A stretch of 64,000 nucleotides of DNA, from assembly GCF_002763455.1 (NCBI RefSeq), contig NZ_NIXK01000003.1:124001-188000 (forward strand). Reading direction: 5' to 3'. This DNA is from Lentibacillus sediminis. Its GTDB lineage: Bacteria > Bacillota > Bacilli > Bacillales > Amphibacillaceae. The notes beneath the pieces are model-generated. The model did not search any database, was not told the DNA's origin, and saw nothing but the letters and a program-made list of their open reading frames with translations. Shown one piece after another: positions 26,445 to 35,275 of the stretch (position 1 is its first letter; every line of letters begins with the position of its first letter). The translations under genes were made by a program, and so were the position numbers.

Positions 26445-28448
26445 TTATAAGTATTCCTCAAACCAGCGGCAGATATGGTTTAGACGTTCCACTCGCATTT
26501 TCGGATCTCCGCTTCGGCTCAGTTCATGGCTGGCGCCGGGGAAGCGGACAAATTCTACTTCTTTGCGTAAATGTCTCAGTGCGACAAATAGCTGCTCGCC
26601 TTGTTCAATCGGACAGCGGTAGTCCAGTTCACCGTGCAGAATTAACAGCGGCGTGTTGACGTTCTCTGCATATTTGAGCGGCGAGAACTCCCATAATTTC
26701 TGTGGATCATCCAGTAAATTTAACCCATGCTCCCATTTGGTAAAAAAGTAGCCGATGTCGCTCACCCCGTAAAAGCTCAGCCAATTGGAAATGGAACGCT
26801 GGGTGACGGCGGCTTTAAAGCGGTCGGTTTGCCCAACCATCCAGTTGGTCATAAACCCGCCATAGCTTCCACCGGTAACGCCTAGCCGGGTCTCATCAAT
26901 GAAACTGTAACGCTCCAGCACATAGTCGACAGCCTGCATTAAATCACGGTAATCTCCGCCACCGTAGTCGGTGCGGACAGCATCAACAAATGTCTGCCCG
27001 TAACCATGACTGCCGCGTGGATTGGTATACAAAACAACATAGCCCTTGGCCGCAAGCAGCTGCATTTCATGGAAAAAAGCCTGTCCGTACATCGCATGCG
27101 GCCCGCCATGTACCTCAAGGACAAACGGATATTTTTTCCCTTCTTCAAATCCGTATGGACGCAGCAGCCATCCCTGGATTTCCTGGCCGTCTTCCGCTGT
27201 GATGGCCAGTGTTTCCGGTTCTGCAATCGCCACTTCTTCCAGAAATTTGCTGTTGGCATTGGTTAATTGCTTCAGCGCCCCATCCTGTTTGAGCAGGTGA
27301 AAATTGCCCGGGTCGACCGGTGTACTGATGCCAAGTATAAATGCACCAGAGGCTGGGTAGTAGGAAAAACCGAATAGATGATTATCTTCATTATAAAGTT
27401 CTGTTCGTTCCCCGTCTGTAGTTACTTGGTAAAGCCCGGTTGCTCCATGGTCGGTGGCAATGAAGTATAATTCGTTCTCAGATTGCGACCAGACTGGCCC
27501 TGCATTGGATGCACCAAGTCTCATATCACCAATCATAGCGTCACCAAGCTGGATATCCCAGTCCCCGCTTAGGGTTGTCTGCTCCTTGGCTGCGACATCG
27601 AAAAGGTATAATTCATTTAATGTTGCTCCCATATAGGCGTATTCATGACCAAAGCAGGCAATTTTATCGCCGCTTGGTGAGTAAGATGCATTATGGTAAA
27701 CACCTCTTCTTTGTGTCAGTTTCGCTGTTTCTTTTGTCGCCAGATCCACTGTATAAAGGTCATTGACGTTCTCATAATCGGCATCATCATTCAAATTTGC
27801 AGAAAACAGGATTGTCCTGCCATCCGGAGAAATATCCTGGTATGCATGATCGGCATCATCAAAGGTGAGCTGCGTGAAGGTCTCGTTTACCACATCATAC
27901 AGCACGAGCTGGGATTTCTTGCTATCATGGAACCCGTTTGCATCAGACTTGTATTTCAGCTTTGTTACGATGAGTGGCTGTTTCTTTTTCTCTTTTGCCT
28001 CTTTCTGACGTTCTTCTTTCGTCTGTTCTTTTTGTTTTTTTACATCATCGTCCGCTTCCAGGGAGGCGGTGAAAACAATATATTTCCCATCCTTTGACCA
28101 GTGAGGGCTGCTTGCTCCATGTTTAAAGGTGGTAAGCTGTTTTGCTTCCCCTCCGTCGGTATTCAGGATCCAGAGCTGGGGCAACCCGCTTCTTGATGAT
28201 TGAAATACGGCTTGCTTCCCATCCGGGGAAAAACGGAGATGACTGTTTTTCTCATGCCCGTACGTCCACTGATTGACCGGACTTCCATCCAGTTTTTGCA
28301 GGAACAGATGGGATTCATATTCTTTTTCCTCATTGACAGTGGTGGATACATATGTATAGCTCTGGCCATCCGGTGTAATTTGCGGATCACTGAAAACTTC
28401 CAGATTCATAAAATCTTCTGCCGTCATAGCGCGTTTCTCGTTGCTCAT
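26445..28448 (-). CDS. yuxL: S9-family acylaminoacyl/prolyl oligopeptidase-type peptidase YuxL
   Basis: 667 residues, closely resembling B. subtilis YuxL (657). The N-terminal two-thirds form a beta-propeller of WD40-like TolB repeats (SPDGKQAVFQSSR type motifs). The C-terminal peptidase domain has the triad Ser528 (GGSYGGF), Asp609 (LHGELDYRCP) and His641 (GASHELS). It probably trims peptides or removes acylated N-terminal amino acids in the cytosol. A lysine/glutamate-rich stretch near residue 145 replaces a propeller loop. There is no signal peptide. It lies alone between terminators. Confidence 0.92.
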   Translation of the reverse strand: MSNEKRAMTAEDFMNLEVFSDPQITPDGQSYTYVSTTVNEEKEYESHLFLQKLDGSPVNQWTYGHEKNSHLRFSPDGKQAVFQSSRSGLPQLWILNTDGGEAKQLTTFKHGASSPHWSKDGKYIVFTASLEADDDVKKQKEQTKEERQKEAKEKKKQPLIVTKLKYKSDANGFHDSKKSQLVLYDVVNETFTQLTFDDADHAYQDISPDGRTILFSANLNDDADYENVNDLYTVDLATKETAKLTQRRGVYHNASYSPSGDKIACFGHEYAYMGATLNELYLFDVAAKEQTTLSGDWDIQLGDAMIGDMRLGASNAGPVWSQSENELYFIATDHGATGLYQVTTDGERTELYNEDNHLFGFSYYPASGAFILGISTPVDPGNFHLLKQDGALKQLTNANSKFLEEVAIAEPETLAITAEDGQEIQGWLLRPYGFEEGKKYPFVLEVHGGPHAMYGQAFFHEMQLLAAKGYVVLYTNPRGSHGYGQTFVDAVRTDYGGGDYRDLMQAVDYVLERYSFIDETRLGVTGGSYGGFMTNWMVGQTDRFKAAVTQRSISNWLSFYGVSDIGYFFTKWEHGLNLLDDPQKLWEFSPLKYAENVNTPLLILHGELDYRCPIEQGEQLFVALRHLRKEVEFVRFPGASHELSRSGDPKMRVERLNHICRWFEEYL

Positions 28449-28532
28449 TTCATCACCCTCCTGTATTTTTAAGTCTGGTTAAATTCTAAACTATTTCGAA
28501 TCACGAATCAATTAAACTGCTGAAATTTTCAT

Positions 28533-29045
28533 TTATTCTTGTTGGGCAGTGAGCTGCAAAAAATTACGGGTTTCTTTTGGGGTATGAAAAATATGAATCT
28601 CTTTGTCTTCCAGGTCGTAGAGACGCTCGTAAATGGCAGGGGCTTTCTCTTTGTTGTATCGTCTCACCCAATTGAAAAACTTCCAGTCGAGTTTCTCCGG
28701 GCAGTCTTTTCCCATATCCGGTCTTGTCTGGTTGCGGTATTGGATCCGGCGCTTGGTAATGCCGTACAGGCAGCGGATGGTTTTATAATGCAAGAAGATG
28801 ATGGTATCTGCTTGGGCGAGCCGGATATCCATGGTTGCTCCATAATTGCCGTCAATAATCCAGGAGTCGCACCTGAGAATTTTCTCTATTTCTTTGATCA
28901 GTCCCTCCCGACCGATCGGAACCCAGCCCGGCTGCCAATGAATAGCATCCAGATGATAAACCGGGATGCCGGTAAGGTCACCGAGCTGCTGTGCCAATGT
29001 TGATTTGCCAGCCCCGCCACTTCCGATGATTGCAACTTTTTTCAT
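28533..29045 (-). CDS. P-loop nucleotide kinase of the adenylate-kinase-like (FlaR/YtmP-type) group
   Basis: 170 residues from ATG 29045, chosen because AGGAGGAG precedes it on the minus strand. The Walker A motif is GSGGAGKSTLA (10-20), followed by the family's YHLDAIHWQPGW and DGNYGATMDIRL motifs. Such proteins are annotated as AAA-type ATPases or as topology-modulation protein FlaR, without firm evidence. The substrate could be a nucleotide or small phosphate acceptor. It lies 85 bases upstream of yuxL in the same direction. Confidence 0.8.
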   Translation of the reverse strand: MKKVAIIGSGGAGKSTLAQQLGDLTGIPVYHLDAIHWQPGWVPIGREGLIKEIEKILRCDSWIIDGNYGATMDIRLAQADTIIFLHYKTIRCLYGITKRRIQYRNQTRPDMGKDCPEKLDWKFFNWVRRYNKEKAPAIYERLYDLEDKEIHIFHTPKETRNFLQLTAQQE

Positions 29046-29259
29046 ATATACTCCTCCTGGCCACAATGGTAGAATGATATTATAACATAATATTTTGACA
29101 GAAAAGCTTCAAACGGTATATATTTACTGTTACAGGGACAGAAATTTCAGCTAAAAATATACTGCGGTTTGCTGCTTGGAATGGTATCCTTGAAGTTAGA
29201 ATGAGAATAAGTCCACAATAAAACATATTGCTAAATGTTCTCGTGGAGGGGAATAAAAT

Positions 29260-29676
29260 ATGTTAAGAAAGATCTGCACTGCTATCAGTTGTTTTATTTA
29301 GCATCCTAATGGGTGGAATGAATTATATAAGTATGGCTGAAAAGACCCTGGAAGGCTTGTGGGTTCCAATGTTCTTTTTGGATTGTACGCCTTGCCCGTT
29401 TATCTACTTGCTGGTACCCCATTATCTGCTCTTATTGTAAAAGTCATTAACCAAAAATCTTTTAAAGCAAAAGTAACTCGTTATTTCACTAATTTTGTTT
29501 TGTATGGTTTAGCAGGAGTAATCTCAGCATTTGTACTTATAATGATTTTAGCTATAGCCGAAAATGAACTTTACTTGATTGGACAGGATTTAGGAGCCTA
29601 TATGTTGTACGGTATCACAGCCTCACTGATTTATTATCATATTTGGCTTTTAGTGAGTGAAAAGAAACAGTTTTAA
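29260..29676 (+). pseudogene. frameshifted small membrane protein (possibly UPF0715-like)
   Basis: ATG 29260, with GTGGAGGGG upstream, opens MLRKICTAISCF and hits TAG at 29299. The reading continues in a second frame as LFSILMGGMNYISMAEKTLEGLW and then in the original frame from about 29359 as NVLFGLYALPVYLLAGTPLS to the stop at 29676. Two small indels would therefore restore one protein of about 138 residues with four membrane helices. The pattern recalls the UPF0715 family of small Bacillus membrane proteins, but the family call is weak. Confidence 0.6.
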
Positions 29677-29874
29677 ATCAACTAACGCGGCAGGTTTGTT
29701 CAATAAAAAATCACAAAAGGAATGTGCATTTTACTGTAAAATAAGATTAGACATATTAATGTTTTAAAAAAAAAGTTATGCAAAAATCGAGGTGTTGTAC
29801 ATTAGTAAAGAAAGGTGAAGTAATAATTTATTTGTATACCACATATAGATAAATAAGAATTTGGAGGACTAATT

Positions 29875-30090
29875 ATGGCGAAGAAAACTATTGCAACAAA
29901 TTTTAACGTTGATAGTAAAGATGAAACAGGAGCTTTTGTTAGCCTCAATTATGATTGCCCCTACTGCCATTATGACAACTATGAACTGATACTGATTGGT
30001 GCTAGCAACCTTGACAAAATCGCTAACGATTTTGAAACGGACCAAGTGTGTAAAATCTGTGGAAAAGATGTAATAATTGAATGTCGATAG
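29875..30090 (+). CDS. 71-residue zinc-ribbon-like protein
   Basis: TTTGGAGGACTAATT precedes the ATG, so this is likely a real gene. The protein has CPYCHYDN and CKICGKD, a CxxC...CxxC pair 31 residues apart, with short beta-prone stretches between. I do not recognise a family. A similar-sized four-cysteine protein lies 180 bases downstream. Both sit in an AT-rich patch with a broken gene, which suggests accessory DNA. Function unknown; metal binding is inferred from the cysteine spacing. Confidence 0.65.
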   Translation: MAKKTIATNFNVDSKDETGAFVSLNYDCPYCHYDNYELILIGASNLDKIANDFETDQVCKICGKDVIIECR

Positions 30091-30117
30091 TTTATATCCA
30101 TTCAATAAAAGTGGGCA

Positions 30118-30243
30118 CATATTCGAAATCTTCCTGAAGGTTGGAATCCTTCGATTAACAAAGTGGAGTTAGCGTCAAAATATGGATATTCGTTAGAAGG
30201 ACATCAAACATGGGTAAGCGCTTATACAAAGGCATCTGCCTGA
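30118..30243 (+). pseudogene. C-terminal fragment of an unknown protein
   Basis: An open stretch reads HIRNLPEGWNPSINK... to AYTKASA and stops at 30243. It lacks a start codon and ribosome site and looks like the last 41 residues of a larger protein whose 5' part is gone. The parent family is not recognised. Confidence 0.35.
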
Positions 30244-30272
30244 GTAAAGAATAAAATGTGAGGAGTGAAATA

Positions 30273-30422
30273 ATGGATACATGTGAAAATTGTCAACAAT
30301 CGTTGTCTGGCGGCGATTTAACTCTTCCTTGGGAAGACGGAGATAATTCTCATGCATACGTCACATGCCCGCACTGTGGACATGAGAATATTAAATACGG
30401 TTTTGGCGAAGATGATGACTAG
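30273..30422 (+). CDS. 49-residue zinc-ribbon-like protein
   Basis: GTGAGGAG precedes ATG 30273 by seven bases. The protein begins MDTCENCQQ and contains CPHCGHEN near the end, a CxxC...CxxC pair, and finishes with an acidic EDDD tail. It is too short for an enzyme and probably binds one zinc. No family recognised. Composition and setting are like the 71-residue gene upstream. Confidence 0.6.
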   Translation: MDTCENCQQSLSGGDLTLPWEDGDNSHAYVTCPHCGHENIKYGFGEDDD

Positions 30423-30487
30423 AGGTAATTCTCCTCTATTTATTCTTGTAGTTAAATGGTCCCGTAGAGATAAGTAACTCCCACAGA

Positions 30488-30523
30488 AAAAGCGTAAATC
30501 TTAAAGAGGTTTACACTTTTTCA
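30488..30523 (+). terminator. terminator after the 49-residue gene
   Basis: AAAAAGCGTAAA (30488-30499) pairs with TTTACACTTTTT (30511-30522), with one mismatch. Confidence 0.65.
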
Positions 30524-30622
30524 TTTGTAGTAGACTTATCTAAACAAGTTAAAATTTATTTTTGTTAAGAGTTTCCCTTAAACTAACGGGGGCGTTTAAT
30601 GAATACATAATTTTAAAAAGCA

Positions 30623-30656
30623 AAAAACGCAGAGGCACCAAAACCTCTGCGTTTTT
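30623..30656. terminator. bidirectional terminator at the 3' end of dat
   Basis: A perfect 13-pair stem, AAAAACGCAGAGG (30623-30635) with CCTCTGCGTTTTT (30644-30656). It lies 63 bases past the dat stop on the minus strand. Confidence 0.88.
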
Positions 30657-30718
30657 GTTTCCAGTTACTTTGTTATTTCCATTTCATTACCGAACGTTCA
30701 GAACAAAAGGCTTTTCCA

Positions 30719-31582
30719 CTAAACTTCCAATTTCCTAATAAGCGCATCCTTTTCATATGCTTCCTGCAGCTGCCGGGTGATGGGGCCTGGTTTTCCATTC
30801 CCTATTTGCTGATTGTCCGACTGGATGATCGGCGTTATTTCCGACGTGCTGCTTGATAAAAACAATTCATCTGCCATGCTAATGTCCTCTACGGAAAACC
30901 CTTCTTCCAGAAAAGGAATCTTCATGTCAACGGCAAATTTTTCGACACGCATGCGGACACAGCCGTGCAAAATCCGGTTGTTCGCAGTATGGGTATAAAT
31001 CTTCCCGTCTTTAACCAGATAGACATTTGATGAACTACATTCTGTTACAAGCCCATCCCTATGCAAAATCGCCTCATAGCAGCCCTGTTCTTTTGCTTCC
31101 TGCTTGGCAAGCACATTGGGCAGGAGGTTCAGGCTTTTGATATAGCAGTTTTCCCAGCGGACGTCCCGTTGCGTGATCGTGCTGACTCCGTTTTGGATGG
31201 TCTCCAGGTTGCGAGGCAGTTCCTTCACATAAGCGAAGAGATTCGGCGGGACATCTTCCGGGAAAACATGATCCCTTGGTGCCGAACCGCGGGACACCTG
31301 CAGATACACTTTTCCGTCTTTCTTCATGTCATTGCGTTCCAGCAGCTGATTGAGCAACCGGGTGATTTCTTCTTTGGATGTTTCGAGGTTTATTTTAATG
31401 GCCTCCAGGGAGCGGAACAGCCGGTCCACATGCTCCTCGAGCAAATAATAATTCCCCTGATAAATGCGAATTACTTCATATATGCCATCTCCAAATTGCA
31501 GCCCGCGCTCTTCATAAGGGTAGCTCAAGGAATCGCGTTGCATGAATTTGGTTTGGGACATAATGATCGGATAGATAGACAT
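30719..31582 (-). CDS. dat: D-amino acid aminotransferase
   Basis: 287 residues of the class IV PLP aminotransferases. The PLP lysine is Lys149 in the CYIKSLNLLPNVLAKQ motif, and the substrate region RGLQFGDGIYEVIR is characteristic. The C-terminal half has the glutamate of ECSSSNVYLV. It interconverts D-alanine and D-glutamate with their keto acids, providing D-amino acids for peptidoglycan. The length is that of the well-known Bacillus enzymes (about 282). GAAGGAGG precedes the ATG on the minus strand. It is monocistronic. Confidence 0.93.
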   Translation of the reverse strand: MSIYPIIMSQTKFMQRDSLSYPYEERGLQFGDGIYEVIRIYQGNYYLLEEHVDRLFRSLEAIKINLETSKEEITRLLNQLLERNDMKKDGKVYLQVSRGSAPRDHVFPEDVPPNLFAYVKELPRNLETIQNGVSTITQRDVRWENCYIKSLNLLPNVLAKQEAKEQGCYEAILHRDGLVTECSSSNVYLVKDGKIYTHTANNRILHGCVRMRVEKFAVDMKIPFLEEGFSVEDISMADELFLSSSTSEITPIIQSDNQQIGNGKPGPITRQLQEAYEKDALIRKLEV

Positions 31583-31720
31583 TCAGTCGCCTCCTTCAAA
31601 CATAAGCCTATTTTATATCGTATCCCTTTGAAAGTAAACGTACTATTACTTATTATTTCAGAAAAAGTTCCTCTTAAAAAGGGATTTTCGCGAAAAATGT
31701 CGAGAAAAATAGTTTTTAAG

Positions 31721-31749
31721 TTGCAAAGAGATCAGTTCCTTGTTATAAT
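31721..31749 (+). promoter_or_regulatory. sigma-A promoter of tRNA-Gly
   Basis: TTGCAA (31721-31726), 17 bases, TATAAT (31744-31749). The start of transcription would be about 31756, some 53 bases ahead of the mature tRNA. Confidence 0.75.
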
Positions 31750-31808
31750 AATTTTACATTCGATTTACATTAACAAAACGAATTACATATTTCGGTGCAA
31801 CACCACAT

Positions 31809-31882
31809 GCGGGTGTAGTTTAGTGGTAAAACCTCAGCCTTCCAAGCTGATGATGTGGGTTCGATTCCCATCACCCGCTCCA
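31809..31882 (+). tRNA. tRNA-Gly(UCC)
   Basis: Acceptor stem GCGGGTG (31809-31815) pairs with CACCCGC (31872-31878), then discriminator T and an encoded CCA. D-loop TTTAGTGGTAAAA, anticodon stem TCAGC/GCTGA around the loop CTTCCAA (anticodon TCC, reading GGA), and T-arm with GGTTCGATTCC are all normal. It is a single tRNA gene with its own promoter and terminator. Confidence 0.97.
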
Positions 31883-31894
31883 TACATATGTCAC

Positions 31895-31938
31895 AACGCA
31901 GTGCCCTGTAGGAAAGCCTATGGGGCGTTGCGTTTTTA
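31895..31938 (+). terminator. long-stem terminator of tRNA-Gly
   Basis: About 18 consecutive pairs (including G-U) from AACGCAGTGCCC... to ...GGGGCGTTGCGTT on a four-base loop, then T. Confidence 0.88.
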
Positions 31939-32027
31939 TTTGGCTGGATTACTGGTGCTTCACTTGCTATCCGCCGTTTTTTCATAGTACGCTAAAGGAA
32001 ACAAATGCTTAAATTGAGGGATTAACA

Positions 32028-33731
32028 ATGAACAGACTCATGCAAAAACTGAAAGACCTTGATAACAAGAGCTACAAAGGTTACAAAAGCATCCAGGGAC
32101 AATACCAATATGACAATTTCTCTTTATTTATAGATTATGTACAGGGAGATCCGTTTGCGACACCATCCAAGATTCGCGTGGTCATCCCTGCTAAACAACG
32201 GCAGATTAAAAAAGAATGGCTGGAAACCCGCTCCCGGAAAACAGCAACGGAGGACGCGTTTGCCAGAGTAGTGGGAAGCGCGGTCAGAAAAGGGCAGTTT
32301 TCCATTAAAGGCTCCGGAAAAAGCGGGATGATTTTCTTTGATGCGCCTGGTCAGGAAAAACTTGAGCGCAGTGCGGTACAGATCACCGAAAAGGAGATCA
32401 CGCTGTGCATCTCTGTCGGGCTTCCCGCTAATGGACGTCGCATTAATGGCAGGGAGGCAGAGAAACTTTTTACCCAAGCACTTCCGCAGATTATTCAAGA
32501 GTCCGTGTTTACGATCAAGGATGAACAGATTCAAAAGGCGATGGAACTGGCCGATCAGCAGGACGCTATTCGAGAAAAAATGCAGCAAGAGGGCTGGGTC
32601 AGCTTTATTGCCAATAATGCCATCCTGCCAAGGGAGAGCGGCATCAGCAACCGGCCGATGCGAAAGGCCGTGGATTTTCAAAGCCCGCCTGAAAACGAAG
32701 TAGAAATTCGCATCCCCCATCAGGGAGAACCGATAAAAGGCATGGCACTGAAAAAAGGAATTACATTAATTGTCGGTGGCGGCTATCATGGAAAAAGCAC
32801 GATGCTTCAGGCAATCGAGCGGGGCGTGTATTCCCATGTTCATGGGGACGGCCGCGAATACGTCCTGACAGACCTTGATGCCGTGAAAATCCGTGCAGAA
32901 GACGGCCGGCAGGTTACTGGGGTTAATATTTCTCCATTTATCAATAACTTGCCACATAAGCAGGACACCAGTTTTTTCTCGACGGAAAACGCCAGCGGGA
33001 GCACCTCGCAGGCAGCAAATGTCATGGAAGCATTGGAGACTGGAGCGACAACTTTGCTGATCGATGAGGATACGAGCGCGACCAACTTTATGATTCGCGA
33101 CCACCGCATGCAGCAGCTGGTCAAGCGCAACAAGGAGCCGATCACTCCATTTATTGATAAGATCAAGCAGATGCGTGATCAGCTCGATGTCTCTACCATC
33201 CTGGTCATGGGTGGCTCGGGCGATTATTTTGCTGTGACCGATACCGTGATTATGCTTGATGAGTATGTGCCATATGATGTCACAGAACGGGCAAAAGCAA
33301 TTATGGCGGAATCCCCGCTGGAACGCGATGCACTGGCGACAGAAGAATTCGGCCGGATCAGCAGCCGTTATTTTCAGCAAAATAGTCTGCAGACGCAAAA
33401 AGGCAAACGTTCCAAGACTCAGGCTAAGGGACTAACCAAGATTCTCATGGGAAAAACCGATATTTCGTTTGACGATACCGAACAGCTTGTTGATCCATCC
33501 CAGACAAGAATGATTGCTGAGATCATTCAGTTTCTCGATAAATCCGGCAATTTGGGAAATAAAACACTAAACGAACTGCTTGACGCGATAGAACAGCAGA
33601 TGAATACAAGAGGGCTGGCATCTTTTACCAGCTTTAAAGAGCAGCATCCGGGGGACATTGCCCGTCCGAGACGTTATGAAATTGCCGCAGTGCTTAACCG
33701 GATGCGCACAACAAAAGTGAAACAAAAATAG
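32028..33731 (+). CDS. ABC-class ATPase-domain protein (COG3044-type)
   Basis: 567 residues. An N-terminal region of about 190 residues is followed by the P-loop-like GGGYHGKSTMLQAIERG (about 250-266), a VTDLDAVKIRAEDGR stretch and LIDEDTSATNFM, a Walker B-like motif. This is the predicted ABC-ATPase group (COG3044), which has no membrane partner and no known function; possible roles in RNA or DNA transactions are guesses. Start ATG after GAGGGATTAAC. The queG gene follows in 14 bases. Confidence 0.82.
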   Translation: MNRLMQKLKDLDNKSYKGYKSIQGQYQYDNFSLFIDYVQGDPFATPSKIRVVIPAKQRQIKKEWLETRSRKTATEDAFARVVGSAVRKGQFSIKGSGKSGMIFFDAPGQEKLERSAVQITEKEITLCISVGLPANGRRINGREAEKLFTQALPQIIQESVFTIKDEQIQKAMELADQQDAIREKMQQEGWVSFIANNAILPRESGISNRPMRKAVDFQSPPENEVEIRIPHQGEPIKGMALKKGITLIVGGGYHGKSTMLQAIERGVYSHVHGDGREYVLTDLDAVKIRAEDGRQVTGVNISPFINNLPHKQDTSFFSTENASGSTSQAANVMEALETGATTLLIDEDTSATNFMIRDHRMQQLVKRNKEPITPFIDKIKQMRDQLDVSTILVMGGSGDYFAVTDTVIMLDEYVPYDVTERAKAIMAESPLERDALATEEFGRISSRYFQQNSLQTQKGKRSKTQAKGLTKILMGKTDISFDDTEQLVDPSQTRMIAEIIQFLDKSGNLGNKTLNELLDAIEQQMNTRGLASFTSFKEQHPGDIARPRRYEIAAVLNRMRTTKVKQK

Positions 33732-33745
33732 GAAGGGGGAGACAG

Positions 33746-34894
33746 ATGCAAACGGAACAGCTGCAGCAGGAAATCAGAGAATACGGCAAAAAAATTGGCA
33801 TTGATAAAATCGGGTTTGCTGCAGCCGATGTGTTCAGTGAACTGCGGGAACGCCTGCGGAGGCAGCAGGAACGCGGGTACCAGTCCGGTTTTGAAAAAGG
33901 GACACTGGAAGAACGCACGGAACCGGAGCGTCTGCTTCCTGAGGCACAGTCGATTATATCGATTGCCATTGCCTACCCATCCCGGATGAAAGATGCCCCG
34001 AAAAGTACCAAACAAGAGCGCCGCGGCCTATTTGCCCGTGCTTCCTGGGGGCAGGATTATCATGATGTTTTGCGCGACCGGCTGAATAAACTCGCTGCCT
34101 TTATCCAGGAAAAAGTACCGGACGCATCAAACAAAGTTATGGTCGATACCGGTGAACTGTCTGACCGGGCAGTGGCAGAGCGCGCTGGTATTGGCTTCAG
34201 CGGGAAAAACACATCGATTATTACACCGGAATTTGGCTCGTTTGTTTATTTGGGGGAGATGATTACCAATATCCCGTTTATTCCTGATGAGCCGGTGGAT
34301 GACAGCTGCGGGGAGTGCAGGAAATGCATCGATGCATGTCCGACGGGCGCTATTGTCGAAGGTGGCCAATTAAATGCACAGCGCTGTATTGCCTTTTTAA
34401 CCCAAACGAAGGATTATCTGCCAGATGAATTCCGGACAAAAATCGGCAACCGGGTGTACGGCTGTGATACGTGCCAGATTGTCTGTCCAAAAAATAAAAA
34501 GGTTGACTTTCATCTCCACCCCGAATTCGAGCCGGAGCATGATATCGCCAAACCCAAGCTGAAGCCGATGCTGCGTATTTCCAACCGTGAATTCAAGGAG
34601 ACATTTGGCCATATTTCCGGGTCATGGCGCGGTAAAAAGCCGTTGCAGCGCAATGCTTTAATTGCCCTGGGACATTATAAAGATAGCACGGCGACTGAGG
34701 AGGTAATTGCTGTTATGCAAAATGACCCGCGTCCGGTCATTCGCGGAACCGCTGCCTGGTCGCTCGGAAAAATAGGCACAGAAGAAGCCTTTTTCGCTAT
34801 TCGCTCTGCAATGGAAACAGAACAAGATGAAGGTGTGCTTGGGGAAATGCAAAAAGGACTTGATTTTGAGGATAAACAAGCGGTGCAAAAATGA
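33746..34894 (+). CDS. queG: epoxyqueuosine reductase QueG
   Basis: 382 residues. The cobalamin-binding N-terminal part is followed by two [4Fe-4S] clusters: CGECRKCIDACPTGA (about 192-206) and CDTCQIVCPKN (about 244-254). The C-terminus carries HEAT-like repeats (APRP type VIRGTAAWSLGKIG) that bind tRNA. It carries out the last step of queuosine synthesis, reducing epoxyqueuosine in tRNA anticodons. B. subtilis YhbA is the same enzyme, and the following genes match yhbB and cspR, so the order is conserved. AGGGGGAG precedes the ATG. Confidence 0.94.
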   Translation: MQTEQLQQEIREYGKKIGIDKIGFAAADVFSELRERLRRQQERGYQSGFEKGTLEERTEPERLLPEAQSIISIAIAYPSRMKDAPKSTKQERRGLFARASWGQDYHDVLRDRLNKLAAFIQEKVPDASNKVMVDTGELSDRAVAERAGIGFSGKNTSIITPEFGSFVYLGEMITNIPFIPDEPVDDSCGECRKCIDACPTGAIVEGGQLNAQRCIAFLTQTKDYLPDEFRTKIGNRVYGCDTCQIVCPKNKKVDFHLHPEFEPEHDIAKPKLKPMLRISNREFKETFGHISGSWRGKKPLQRNALIALGHYKDSTATEEVIAVMQNDPRPVIRGTAAWSLGKIGTEEAFFAIRSAMETEQDEGVLGEMQKGLDFEDKQAVQK

Positions 34895-34931
34895 TGTTGA
34901 GACTAACTGCTCGCTAATGCTCTACCGCAAA

Positions 34932-35217
34932 AACTATAAACTGCGATGTATCTTGGCGCTGTGAAAATACAATAATAAAAACTTCCGGCGGAGAGCGAGA
35001 AATTCCGGTCGAGAACGAAAACTTCCGTTCGAGAGTGGGGGGCTTCCGTTCGAGAGTGGGAATTTCCGGTCGAGAGCGTTTTCTGCGGCAGAGTGGATGC
35101 AGTCGTTTAATTTAACAAAGCACCACAGCCAGCGGAGTGTATTTCCGGAGCGGTAGGGTACCTCACATTCTCCATCAACTGCGAAAATAAAAAACATCAA
35201 AACTTACTGAAAAGAGC
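34932..35217 (+). repeat. intergenic element with repeat-family ends and a tandem-repeat middle (copy F)
   Basis: The left end (AACTATAAACTGCGA, 34932) and right end (CTCCATCAACTGCGAAAATA... to AAAAGAGC, about 35170-35217) match the ends of the copies at 45823 and 62449. The middle is different: five 20-bp tandem units at 34981-35080. The 380-base gap between queG and yhbB holds no gene. Confidence 0.7.
34981..35080 (+). repeat. five tandem 20-bp units, core TTCCGNTCGAGANNG
   Basis: TTCCG recurs at 34983, 35003, 35023, 35044 and 35064, each followed by a GTCGAGA-like block. Periods are 20, 20, 21 and 20 bases; the first unit differs most. Confidence 0.85.
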
Positions 35218-35275
35218 TTTCCAATAGACGTTATCCAAGCTTCCCCTCCATACACTGTTAATGGAGGGGATTTTT

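Noticed and set aside
31061-31987. 308-codon plus-strand frame across dat and tRNA-Gly
   Set aside because: It is the antisense of dat and runs through the tRNA gene.
34981-35080. CRISPR array
   Set aside because: The five units are contiguous 20-bp tandem repeats without unique spacers, and no cas genes are nearby.
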